Assembly: GCF_001434585.1 (NCBI RefSeq)
Contig: NZ_AZDB01000005.1
Span: 1-64,000 of the forward strand
From: Companilactobacillus crustorum JCM 15951
Lineage (GTDB): Bacteria; Bacillota; Bacilli; Lactobacillales; Lactobacillaceae
Direction: 5' to 3'
Length of the DNA stretch: 64,000 nt
The notes beneath the pieces were generated by a model. It was not told where the DNA came from, searched no databases, and saw only the letters and a program-made list of their open reading frames with translations. A program made the translations under genes and the position numbers. Of this stretch, positions 56,456 through 63,844 are shown in pieces (position 1 is the stretch's first letter; each line of letters opens with the position of its first letter).

Positions 56456-56935
56456 ATGAATAGAAGTACAAAAATTTTATTGACCATTTCTCTAATCGCG
56501 TTAGCAATAGTTTCGGCGTTAACTTATTTGAATCTCTCTTTTGCACCATATTCAAGTGCCAAGTCGCAAGCTAATGATATTGCTAAGGATAAGGCTGGAA
56601 TCGTTCAGCCAGATTATTTCGGCAATTACACACGTCAAAAGCAATATTATTCAGTGGGTGGCTTAACTAAAGGGCAAAAGTATCGTTATATTATTATTAA
56701 TGCTAAAAGTGGTAAAACTGAGGTAATTAATAAAAACAACGCCCCAGTTCGTCAAACAGTTATCGATAATGTTGCTCAAAAGTACAATGCAAAAAAAATC
56801 TTGCATATCAATTTAGGTCTCTACAAGAACAAACCTACTTGGGAAGTTGCTTTTCAAAAGAAAAATGGCAGTATCGGTTATAATTTAATTGATTTTCGAA
56901 CTGGCAAGAGCATTCAAATCATCAATAATATTTAA
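56456..56935 (+). CDS. ypmB: YpmB-like membrane-anchored PepSY-type protein
   Basis: 159 residues. An N-terminal signal anchor (about 7-30) is followed by an extracytoplasmic region with two PepSY-like halves (SAKSQANDIAKDKAGI...YIIINAKSGKTEVI; QTVIDNVAQKYNAKKILHINLG...YNLIDFRTGK). The position between dinG and dnaD matches ypmB of Bacillus. Function unknown. The aspartate aminotransferase and asnS genes that follow in Bacillus are missing here. Confidence 0.82.
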   Translation: MNRSTKILLTISLIALAIVSALTYLNLSFAPYSSAKSQANDIAKDKAGIVQPDYFGNYTRQKQYYSVGGLTKGQKYRYIIINAKSGKTEVINKNNAPVRQTVIDNVAQKYNAKKILHINLGLYKNKPTWEVAFQKKNGSIGYNLIDFRTGKSIQIINNI

Positions 56936-56946
56936 AAATTTTAAAA

Positions 56947-56980
56947 AAAGTCGAGACAATTAGTTTCTCGGGCTTTTTTT
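56947..56980 (+). terminator. Terminator of ypmB
   Basis: AGTCGAGA pairs with TCTCGGGCT with one bulge, then seven T. Confidence 0.7.
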
Positions 56981-56999
56981 ATTTATTGGAGCAAGTAAT

Positions 57000-57623
57000 A
57001 TGAACAATGAATTATTTAATACCTTTGTCGATAGTGGTAGTACTAGCATAAACAACCTAATTTTAAAGAACTATCATAAGTTAGGAATGACTGAAAAAGA
57101 TTTGATTGTCTATTTGGCTTTGTCAATGTATGCTCAAAAGGGCAATACATTTCCAATGGCAAAAGATTTGGCTAATGATACAGGTATGGACGAAGCAAGT
57201 ATTTATACAATTATTCAAGGCTTAATCAAATTGGGGATTATTGAGTTAAAAACGGTAATGGATCACCATCAACAGCGTGATATTTATTCGCTAACACCAA
57301 TTTTTCATCGTATTAAAAATCTATTGACTCAAGAAAAACAGGCTAATACTAAGAATAAATTGATGTCTGATACAGAAGAGCTATTTAAAAAAATTGAAGT
57401 AGAATTCGGACGTCCATTGTCGCCAATTGAGCAAGAACAGATTCATCAATGGATCGAAGATGACCATTACAGTATTGAGTTAATAGATTTATCATTACGA
57501 GAGGCTGTATTGAATCAGGTTTATTCGTTAAAATACATGGATCGAATTTTAATTAGTTGGGAAAAGAGTAATATTAAGTCAGCGGAGCAACTCCAAGAAC
57601 GTCGAAAGAAGTTGGGATATTAA
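57000..57623 (+). CDS. dnaD: DnaD-family replication initiation protein
   Basis: 207 residues. The N-terminal winged-helix part (LGMTEKDLIVYLALSMYAQKG...MDEASIYTIIQGLIKLGII) and the C-terminal DnaD/DnaB_2 domain (FGRPLSPIEQEQIHQWIED, then YMDRILISW) are complete. It helps load the replicative helicase at origins and restart sites. TTGGAGC precedes the ATG. Its stop overlaps the nth start by one base. Confidence 0.93.
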   Translation: MNNELFNTFVDSGSTSINNLILKNYHKLGMTEKDLIVYLALSMYAQKGNTFPMAKDLANDTGMDEASIYTIIQGLIKLGIIELKTVMDHHQQRDIYSLTPIFHRIKNLLTQEKQANTKNKLMSDTEELFKKIEVEFGRPLSPIEQEQIHQWIEDDHYSIELIDLSLREAVLNQVYSLKYMDRILISWEKSNIKSAEQLQERRKKLGY

Positions 57624-58270
57624 TGTTAAAGGATGAACAAATAGTTTGGGCCATTCATCAAATGGAAGATGACATGGGTCCCGTAGGGCCATCACTAGAT
57701 TCAAGAACGCCATTTCAATATCTGATATCGGTTATTTTGAGCGCTCAGGCCACGGATGTGTCAGTTAATAAAGTTACACCTGTTTTATTTGCTAAGTATC
57801 CAGAGCCTAAAGATTTAATGAATGCGGATATTCAAGATGTGGAACAGATTATTAAAAGTGTAGGGTTATTTCACAATAAGGCTAAAAATATCATTAAAAC
57901 AGCTCGTGTAGTTCATGAAGAATTAAATGACGTTGTACCTGAAACTCGTAAGGGAATTATGGCCTTGCCAGGTGCTGGACGAAAGACAGCCAATGTTGTA
58001 TTGAGTGATGTCTTTGGAAAAAATACCTTTGCAGTTGATACTCATGTCTCGGCAATTTCTAAACGACTTCATTTTGTCGATTCTAAGGCCAACCCGCTTC
58101 AAGTTGAGAAAAAAATTGTCAGTGTACTTGATCCAAAAGAACTACATCAAGCTCATCATACTATGATCGAATATGGTCGTAAGTATTCTATGAAGTTAGA
58201 TCCGGCTAAAGAAACAAATGCTTTAATTATTGAATGCGACCGATTAAATGCGGCTAATGATGATAAATAA
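57623..58270 (+). CDS. nth: Endonuclease III lacking the iron-sulfur cluster
   Basis: 215 residues. The helix-hairpin-helix and active site are intact: LISVILSAQATDVSVNKVTP, MALPGAGRKTANVVLSDVFG (catalytic Lys) and FAVDTHVSAISKRL (catalytic Asp). It removes oxidised pyrimidines and cuts the abasic site. The C-terminal C-x6-C-x2-C-x5-C cluster loop is absent. After HHTMIEYGRKYSM the sequence runs on with a single cysteine (IIECDRL). dnaD-nth is the usual pairing. Confidence 0.93.
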   Translation: MLKDEQIVWAIHQMEDDMGPVGPSLDSRTPFQYLISVILSAQATDVSVNKVTPVLFAKYPEPKDLMNADIQDVEQIIKSVGLFHNKAKNIIKTARVVHEELNDVVPETRKGIMALPGAGRKTANVVLSDVFGKNTFAVDTHVSAISKRLHFVDSKANPLQVEKKIVSVLDPKELHQAHHTMIEYGRKYSMKLDPAKETNALIIECDRLNAANDDK

Positions 58271-58293
58271 AGGGGCAACAGTGAGTTATTTTT

Positions 58294-58510
58294 ATGGTTC
58301 TTACTCGAGTTTGGGTATAGCATGAGTATTTTTAAATTCCCGTCCTCCGCAAAAATTGGGAATGCTGTTGGAACGCTATGGGCCGGTTTGAAACTAATTA
58401 TTTTACACTTCGTGCAAAATAATTGATTTCCAAACTCGGCCTCATTGTAACCGGCAAAGCCGCTAACAATGATCTCATAGCTGAACGCATTCCCAATTTT
58501 TGCTCCGGAC
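58294..58510 (+). ncRNA. Structured RNA-like element, copy 1 (plus strand)
   Basis: A 36-nt block (58294-58329, containing TATAG) shared with copy 2, then a fold closed by GTCC/GGAC and GCAAAAATTGGGAATGC with its exact complement (58349-58365 with 58487-58503). Inside: P2 GCTATG/CATAGC (58375-58380, 58476-58481). P3 is GGCCG..TTTG with CAAA..CGGCC, capped by an ATTATTTT-hairpin. P4 is TCATTGT/ACAATGA (58442-58472) with an AAC/CTA internal loop and CGGC-AAA-GCCG tip. Homologous to 58684-58908 on the other strand. It reads into the hairpin at 58558. No coding frame and no known family recognised. Confidence 0.65.
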
Positions 58511-58557
58511 TGACTCCTACTTTATTCATTAATTATTATAAATTTTAAATAACAAAT

Positions 58558-58627
58558 AAAAACGGCCATTATTAAGGAATCCAAGCATAATTGTATGTTT
58601 GGAATACCTAATTGTGGCCGTTTTTTT
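58558..58627. terminator. Long bidirectional terminator hairpin shared by the two elements
   Basis: AAAAACGGCCA (58558-58568) pairs with TGGCCGTTTTT (58615-58625). Inner helices ATTA-AGG/CCTAAT and ATCCAA-CATA/TATG-TTGGA continue almost to the loop. T runs on both strands make it a terminator in both directions. Confidence 0.85.
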
Positions 58628-58683
58628 ATTTACTATTTAATATTTTGCTCAATAATATTATAACCAAGGTCTTGATCGGTAGT

Positions 58684-58908
58684 AAAAAATCTGTGGGCCC
58701 TCAGTGGTGATATTGTACTTAGCTTGCGTAGCAAGGTTAGTACAAGACCGAGCTTAGAGATCCATAATTACGCACGGAGTGGGGGATTATTAGCTCTAAG
58801 TCGCGTCCACCACGTTCCAGTGGCCCATAGATTTTTTGCGGACGATGGCATACTTCAATCACATCAGTTAGTATACTCACCCTATAATCAAACTTGAGAA
58901 AGAACCAT
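58684..58908 (-). ncRNA. Structured RNA-like element, copy 2 (minus strand)
   Basis: Read on the minus strand: the 36-nt block (58908-58873, 30 of 36 identical to copy 1), CGTCCGCAAAAA, then P1 AAAAAATCTATGGGCC with its partner (58822-58837, 58684-58699). P2 is GTGGTG/CACCAC. P3 is CGACTTAGAG/CTCTAAGCTCG with a CAC-GTG capped arm. P4 is TTGTACT/AGTACAA with the AAC/CTA internal loop and CTTGC-TAC-GCAAG tip. Helix sequences differ from copy 1 but pair; internal loops TGGAAC/TGA and AAC/CTA are identical. It points at the shared terminator from the other side. Confidence 0.65.
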
Positions 58909-58924
58909 TTTTATTCTCGGTATA

Positions 58925-58966
58925 TAAAAAAAGTTCCAAGCAAAGAGTTTAATCTTTACTTGGAAC
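58925..58966 (-). terminator. Terminator of recU-pbp1A
   Basis: On the minus strand GTTCCAAG pairs with CTTGGAAC, with an inner AAAGA/TCTTT pairing, then TTTTTTT. Confidence 0.9.
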
Positions 58967-58994
58967 TAATTGTAGATTGATTTATCTAAAGTTA

Positions 58995-61445
58995 TTAATT
59001 AGCACTTTCGGTGGAAGAAGAACCATTGGTTGTAGCACCACCGCCGGTTGAACCTTCAGAATTGCCAGTACCAGAGCTTGTTCCACTGTCAGAACCACTG
59101 CCACTGTTATCGGAAGTACCGCCATTAGAATTACCAGTATTTCCAGTATTAGTGCTGCCACCGTTATTGGTATTCGACGACGAATTACCAGTATTGCCTG
59201 TAGATCCACTATTGTTATTATTGGCAGTATTACTTGAACTATTGGAATTGCTATTAGTGTTTTGACTTGAATTGCTTCCTGTACCTGTTTCAGTATTGCC
59301 AGATGAGCTTGTACTATTGTTTTCGTCATCTGATTCTGAAGAGCTGCTAGAAGAATGTCGGTTCGTAGTTACTTGATTACTGCTTGAACCAGAAGCACTG
59401 CTTGAACTGTAATCAGAGCTCTTGTAAGGATTTGATGGGGCATACCCCTTAACAAATAATTCTCTGGTGTATGATGACGAACTAGCACTTGGTGAAGCTA
59501 CTACTGGAGTTGTGGAACTAGAGTTACTAATCATCATAGCTACAACTGAACTAGGTTTCTTCCAGTTAGGATTACTATTGTTTTGACTAGCGAGATAACT
59601 CATTTCAGCCTTGTAGATCTTTCCGGCTACACTTTGATAGGTAGAAGAGACACCACTCTGATTTGTATCATAACCAGTCCAAACACTAATTGAATAGTTT
59701 TTTGTATAACCGTTATACCATGAATCTTTAGCCGTACCACTTAAAGCGGGATTACTTGCAATAGCCTCGCTGGCATAATTAGTAGTACCGGTCTTACCAG
59801 CCTGATGCAAGCCTGAAATATTAGCGTAAGTAGCGTAGCTTTGCGGAACACCTTTAAGTACATCAGTGATCATGTATGCAGTTGATTCTTTCATCACACG
59901 CTTGCCAGATTTATCATAGTTATGGGTGATACCATCAGCCGTTTCGATTTTAGAAACATAGTAAGGCTTGTAATAAGTTCCACCGTTTGAAAAGGCAGCG
60001 TATGCTGAAGCACCCTGCAATGAGGAAACTCCGCTACCAATACCAGCTTGTAAACCTTCATCTTCTTTAACATCGATACCTAGTTTTTTAGCAAAGCCTC
60101 GAGCTTTATCAAAACCAGTTGCCTGAAGCGCTTTGACGGCTGGAATATTACGTGAGTTTACAAGAGCTTTACGCAAACTCATTTGTCCCTCATATTGTTC
60201 GTCCCAATCTTTCAAGGCAATGTTAGTACCAGGATATGTGTAAGCCGAATCATCTAATTGATGATAGGTTGACCAATTTAGGTATTCAATAGCAGGTCCG
60301 TAATCAAGAATTGGTTTCATCGTGGAACCATTGCTACGTGAGGTTTGGACAGCTCGGTTTAAGCCAAACTGAACGTAGCCTAGGTTTCTACCGCCAATCA
60401 TTGCAACAACTTTACCATTATTAGGATTAACGATCGTAGCTCCAACTTGCATTTTAGAATCTGGGAACTGTACATAATTAGAGGTATTGACGATGTTATA
60501 TAGACGTTTTTGAGCATCATAATCCATATTGACTGTAATCTTTAGGTTGTCACGGTAAGGATCAAAGCCCCGTTTTTTAACTTCAGTAATAGCTTCCTTA
60601 ATGTAAGGATCAGCAATAATACGTTTTGTATTACTGCTATTAGTTACTTTCTTATAAGGCTGCAAGCCAGTACTGATTGGCGTATTCATTGCTTCAGTAG
60701 CCTGAGCTTTAGTGATCTTATTATTGTCATACATCGCTTGAATAACTAAATCACGACGTTGTTTAGATTCGGTAGGGTGGGTATAAGGATCATAATTGCT
60801 AGGTGCATTAGGCAGACCGGCTAGCATTGCCATTTCGGGTAATGTTAATTGTTTTAAGGTCTTGCCATAATAATATTTGGCACCAGTTTCCATACCATAA
60901 ATCCCATTATTTAAATAAACTTTATTGATATAAAATTCAAGAATCTGTTGTTTAGAAAACTTTTGGCTAACCCTCATTGCTAGCCAAGCTTCTTGCATTT
61001 TTCGTTTAAAAGTTTGATCTTTGGTCTCCGTAGAGAAAACTGTTAACTTAACTAATTGTTGGGTTAAGGTACTGCCACCTTGGAGAGTTCCGCGAGTAAC
61101 ATTATTAACCGCTGATTTAGCAATTCTTACAGGATCGATTCCTAAGGGTTCATTATAGAAATTTTTATCCTCAATTGAAACCACAGCATCTTCCATTTCC
61201 TGTGGTACTTTATCAATCGTAACGTAATTTCGTTTGTTATCCCCAAGTGAAGCAATTTGCTTTCCAGATGAGTCAACAATCGTTGATGAACCTCCGCTTT
61301 GTAAGTTCTCCTGGCTAATAGCCGGGGCACTAAAAGCGTAATATACGAAGATGAATAAAAATATTCCTATTAGGACGGCAAGAATTGCCATAAACCATTT
61401 AAAGATATTCTTAAAGGTAAGTATATTGGTATCTTTATTATTCAT
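58995..61445 (-). CDS. pbp1A: Class A penicillin-binding protein 1A
   Basis: An 816-residue bifunctional peptidoglycan synthase. A cytoplasmic start and one anchor (about 15-38) are followed by a GT51 glycosyltransferase (AVVSIEDKNFYNEPLGIDP; RGTLQGGSTLTQQLVKL) and a transpeptidase with the active-site STMK, SRN and KTGTTN motifs. The last ~170 residues are a Ser/Asn/Gly/Thr-rich low-complexity tail, probably crossing the wall. GGAAGGAG precedes the ATG. It overlaps recU by 4 bases (ATGA), the classical recU-pbp1 pair linking division and chromosome segregation. Confidence 0.96.
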   Translation of the reverse strand: MNNKDTNILTFKNIFKWFMAILAVLIGIFLFIFVYYAFSAPAISQENLQSGGSSTIVDSSGKQIASLGDNKRNYVTIDKVPQEMEDAVVSIEDKNFYNEPLGIDPVRIAKSAVNNVTRGTLQGGSTLTQQLVKLTVFSTETKDQTFKRKMQEAWLAMRVSQKFSKQQILEFYINKVYLNNGIYGMETGAKYYYGKTLKQLTLPEMAMLAGLPNAPSNYDPYTHPTESKQRRDLVIQAMYDNNKITKAQATEAMNTPISTGLQPYKKVTNSSNTKRIIADPYIKEAITEVKKRGFDPYRDNLKITVNMDYDAQKRLYNIVNTSNYVQFPDSKMQVGATIVNPNNGKVVAMIGGRNLGYVQFGLNRAVQTSRSNGSTMKPILDYGPAIEYLNWSTYHQLDDSAYTYPGTNIALKDWDEQYEGQMSLRKALVNSRNIPAVKALQATGFDKARGFAKKLGIDVKEDEGLQAGIGSGVSSLQGASAYAAFSNGGTYYKPYYVSKIETADGITHNYDKSGKRVMKESTAYMITDVLKGVPQSYATYANISGLHQAGKTGTTNYASEAIASNPALSGTAKDSWYNGYTKNYSISVWTGYDTNQSGVSSTYQSVAGKIYKAEMSYLASQNNSNPNWKKPSSVVAMMISNSSSTTPVVASPSASSSSYTRELFVKGYAPSNPYKSSDYSSSSASGSSSNQVTTNRHSSSSSSESDDENNSTSSSGNTETGTGSNSSQNTNSNSNSSSNTANNNNSGSTGNTGNSSSNTNNGGSTNTGNTGNSNGGTSDNSGSGSDSGTSSGTGNSEGSTGGGATTNGSSSTESAN

Positions 61446-62065
61446 TTTTTCTCCTTCCCGCTTTCTATTAATTGTTGAACTGCATTAATATAAGGTAAGG
61501 TAGGGTCGTAATTAGCCTTAATTTCAATCGAACAAGTGATAATGTCATTTAGCTGAATCGACTTTGCTCCCTTTTCTTGTGCATCCCAATGCTTAAATAG
61601 ATCGTCAGCAGGCATTATAAAATAGCGTTTTAAAGTTACGTATTTTATAATAACAAAACAGATGCCACCTTGCTTTTGACACATTCTCAGATGGTCAATC
61701 TGATGTTGATGAAAGTTCTTTAAGGGAAAGGTGTTTTTATTCTTTGTTTCCTTAGCTTCGAAATCAACATAATAACCATTATAAACGCCATTGTAATCTG
61801 TAGTTGAAGCTTGCCTAAAATAGGCTTCTTTAATCACAGCTCGACTTCTTTTAGGATAATCGACCTTTACAATTTGGATTGGCGTTGGTTTTTTGTAAAT
61901 AACAGCAATTTCGTGACTACGATAATACTTATTGCTTTCATTTATTTCTTCCTCCAAAGTCATACCACGATCACCAAAAATAAGTTTCTTTTTAGCGCTT
62001 GAAGTAGAGAGTGAAGGCTTTGATGGACTATTGAAAATTCGGCCATCAGGGTAGTTTATTTTCAA
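61442..62065 (-). CDS. recU: Holliday junction resolvase RecU
   Basis: 207 residues. RecU cleaves Holliday junctions during recombination and segregation. The N-terminal arm (YPDGRIFN), the LEEEINESNKYY helix and the catalytic segment (TDYNGVYNGYYVDFEAKET...FHQHQIDHL) are intact. Start: TTG at 62065 with AGGAG upstream and a perfect extended -10 before it. First gene of recU-pbp1A. Confidence 0.95.
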   Translation of the reverse strand: MKINYPDGRIFNSPSKPSLSTSSAKKKLIFGDRGMTLEEEINESNKYYRSHEIAVIYKKPTPIQIVKVDYPKRSRAVIKEAYFRQASTTDYNGVYNGYYVDFEAKETKNKNTFPLKNFHQHQIDHLRMCQKQGGICFVIIKYVTLKRYFIMPADDLFKHWDAQEKGAKSIQLNDIITCSIEIKANYDPTLPYINAVQQLIESGKEKK

Positions 62066-62087
62066 AATATCAACTCCTACTGTGCAA

Positions 62088-62096
62088 ATTATACCA
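62088..62096 (-). promoter_or_regulatory. Extended -10 promoter of recU-pbp1A
   Basis: TGG-TATAAT on the minus strand, about 23 bases before the recU start codon. The -35 is weak. Confidence 0.65.
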
Positions 62097-62132
62097 TGAT
62101 GGGAAAGATATTAATTATTGAGGGGGTTCTTT

Positions 62133-62684
62133 ATGATTAAAAATTTATGGGTCACAGGGTACCGCTCATATGAGCTAGGTATTTTTAAAGATAATGACCC
62201 AAAAGCTAAAGTAATTCAAGATTTTTTTACTCAAAGTATTACTAATTATGCTGAAGATGGTACTGAATGGATCATTACAGGAGCTCAAATGGGTACCGAA
62301 CAAATTATTGGTAAAGCAGTACAAGAAGTTCAGAAAAAAGACTATAATATTAAACATGCAGTGATGTTGCCGTTTGCTGAGTTTGGTAATAAGTGGAATG
62401 AAAATAATCAAGCATTATTAAATGTTTTTTTAAGAAACGCTGACTATGTCAACAAAATTTCTAATTTGAGTTATCATAGTCCTAGGCAACTGCGAGTCTG
62501 GCAGGATTTCATGCTTGCACATACCGATGGGGCATTAGTTTTTTACGATCCTGAAAGCGGCGGCAAGCCTAAATATGATTATGAAGCTATCAAAAAGTAT
62601 CAAGATAGTGGCAATGACTATCAGTTAGAGTTAATTGATTTTGATTCTATGCAGGATTTTGCTAATATGTTATATGATAGTTAA
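62133..62684 (+). CDS. ypsA: DUF1273 / YpsA-family protein
   Basis: 183 residues of the SLOG-superfamily YpsA family. Typical stretches are WVTGYRSYELGIF near the start, WIITGAQMGTEQIIGKAV, MLPFAEFGNKWNE and LAHTDGALVFYDPE. Bacillus and Staphylococcus homologues influence cell division; a nucleotide ligand is suspected. The ATG at 62133 follows GAGGGGG. Located next to gpsB as in Bacillus. Confidence 0.93.
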   Translation: MIKNLWVTGYRSYELGIFKDNDPKAKVIQDFFTQSITNYAEDGTEWIITGAQMGTEQIIGKAVQEVQKKDYNIKHAVMLPFAEFGNKWNENNQALLNVFLRNADYVNKISNLSYHSPRQLRVWQDFMLAHTDGALVFYDPESGGKPKYDYEAIKKYQDSGNDYQLELIDFDSMQDFANMLYDS

Positions 62685-62728
62685 AGTTATAAGATAAATC
62701 GACAATAATTAACACTGGGGTGTTTAAC

Positions 62729-63391
62729 ATGAACGGAATGAATCAACAACAAAGTAATGGGAACGGTAATAACGATCTTTCTTTAAATTACCAACCTAAT
62801 GATATCCTACAAAAGGAATTTAAAACTAAGATGCGTGGGTATGATCCTACAGAAGTTGATCAATTCTTAGATGGTATAATTAAGGATTACGAAACATTTA
62901 ATAATGAAATCGGACAATTAAAGTCCGAAAATGAGCGTTTAATGCAAGCTCGTAACGCTGGTGCTGGCAATACTAGTCAAAATTTTCAACAACCAAGACA
63001 ACAAAGTAATCGAATGAGACCTCAAGCAAAGACTTCAACAAGCGCTACAGCTGAGACTTCAACAAATTACGATATTTTAAGACGTATTTCTAATCTTGAA
63101 AAACGTGTCTTTGGTCATGACTTTGCAAATGGTTTACCTGAAAATAACGATTCTAAGCAATTTGCTTCAGCAGTTGTTCCTAATAATATGAGTAATAATC
63201 ATGGCGGTGTTGAAAGCGGCCATACAGAAATCAATCCAGGTATGAATCAACAAAGACCAATGAATAATAATGGTTTTAACAATACTAATAACAATTTCCA
63301 ACAAAATCGTCCTATGAATAATGGTGCTAACCAAAATCAAAATAATTTTAATGGAAATTTAAATAATAGTAACAATTATAATCAATTTTAG
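62729..63391 (+). CDS. gpsB: Cell-division protein GpsB with extended Asn-rich tail
   Basis: 220 residues. The DivIVA/GpsB N-terminal domain is QPNDILQKEFKTKMRGYDPTEVDQFLDGIIKDYE followed by a coiled coil (NEIGQLKSENERL). The C-terminal trimerisation part is NYDILRRISNLEKRVFG. Beyond it lies a tail of some 80 residues rich in Asn, Gln and Met-Asn repeats, making the protein about twice the usual GpsB length. GpsB links division to class A PBPs. GGGGTG precedes the ATG at 62729. Confidence 0.93.
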   Translation: MNGMNQQQSNGNGNNDLSLNYQPNDILQKEFKTKMRGYDPTEVDQFLDGIIKDYETFNNEIGQLKSENERLMQARNAGAGNTSQNFQQPRQQSNRMRPQAKTSTSATAETSTNYDILRRISNLEKRVFGHDFANGLPENNDSKQFASAVVPNNMSNNHGGVESGHTEINPGMNQQRPMNNNGFNNTNNNFQQNRPMNNGANQNQNNFNGNLNNSNNYNQF

Positions 63392-63403
63392 TGTATACTA
63401 TTC

Positions 63404-63789
63404 AAGTCGGTAAATTACGAGTAATCGCGGTCTAGTTATCTAGGCTGAGGAAGGTCCACGCCCGCGCGAGCTGAGACGCTTGCAGTGTTTGTGCTTGGCC
63501 CAATAAGCCAAGGTACCATTTTATGGTAACGGCAGCGAAAATGCTAAGGTCCTATGACTATGTGTGAATAGCTTGAAAGTGCCACAGAGACGTATTATTG
63601 TGAGAAATTGCAATGGTGGAACGAGGTAAACCCCGCAAGCGGGCAACCCAAACTTTGGTAGGGGCGCTTCATAACGAGAAATGAATCTACTGTGAAGGCT
63701 TAATTGTAGATAGATGATTACTAACTGTGTTGAGATTGCCAGCTCAACACATGAACAGAACGTGGCCTATAGGAGTTTATCGAGGCAGA
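63404..63789 (+). ncRNA. rnpB: RNase P RNA, type B
   Basis: The catalytic RNA of RNase P. Conserved cores are CTGAGGAAGGTCCACGC (P4 5' side region), GTGCCACAGAGACG, GGTGGAACGAGGTAAACCCC, CAACCCAAACTTTGGTAGGGG, GTAGATAGATGATTAC and ACAGAACGTGGCCTATAG. The layout matches the Bacillus type B molecule. P1 is TCGGTAAA with TTTATCGA. Ends are approximate. A TATACT at 63394-63399 is at -10 distance, overlapping the gpsB stop. Confidence 0.95.
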
Positions 63790-63790
63790 G

Positions 63791-63814
63791 GGACGACTTG
63801 TTCGTCCTTTTTTT
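63791..63814 (+). terminator. Terminator of rnpB
   Basis: GGACGA-CTTGT-TCGTCC then seven T. Confidence 0.9.
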
Positions 63815-63844
63815 ATACAAAAAATTATAACTAAGAGGGGCAAT

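Noticed and set aside
58294-58510. 6S RNA or tmRNA
   Set aside because: 6S RNA is one long rod with a central bubble, and tmRNA has a tRNA-like end and tag frame. This element is a multi-branched fold with neither.
58294-58908. Insertion-sequence or MITE pair
   Set aside because: No transposase, no target duplications at the ends, and helices that differ in sequence but still pair. Mobile inverted-repeat elements would keep near-identical sequence.
59011-59265. Proline/leucine-rich plus-strand frame opposite the pbp1A tail
   Set aside because: It is the mirror of Ser/Asn-rich codons of PBP1A, with no ribosome site and no promoter.
58990-59420. CRISPR-like or tandem repeat array
   Set aside because: The repetition is low-complexity Ser/Asn/Gly/Thr coding sequence without regular repeat-spacer units.
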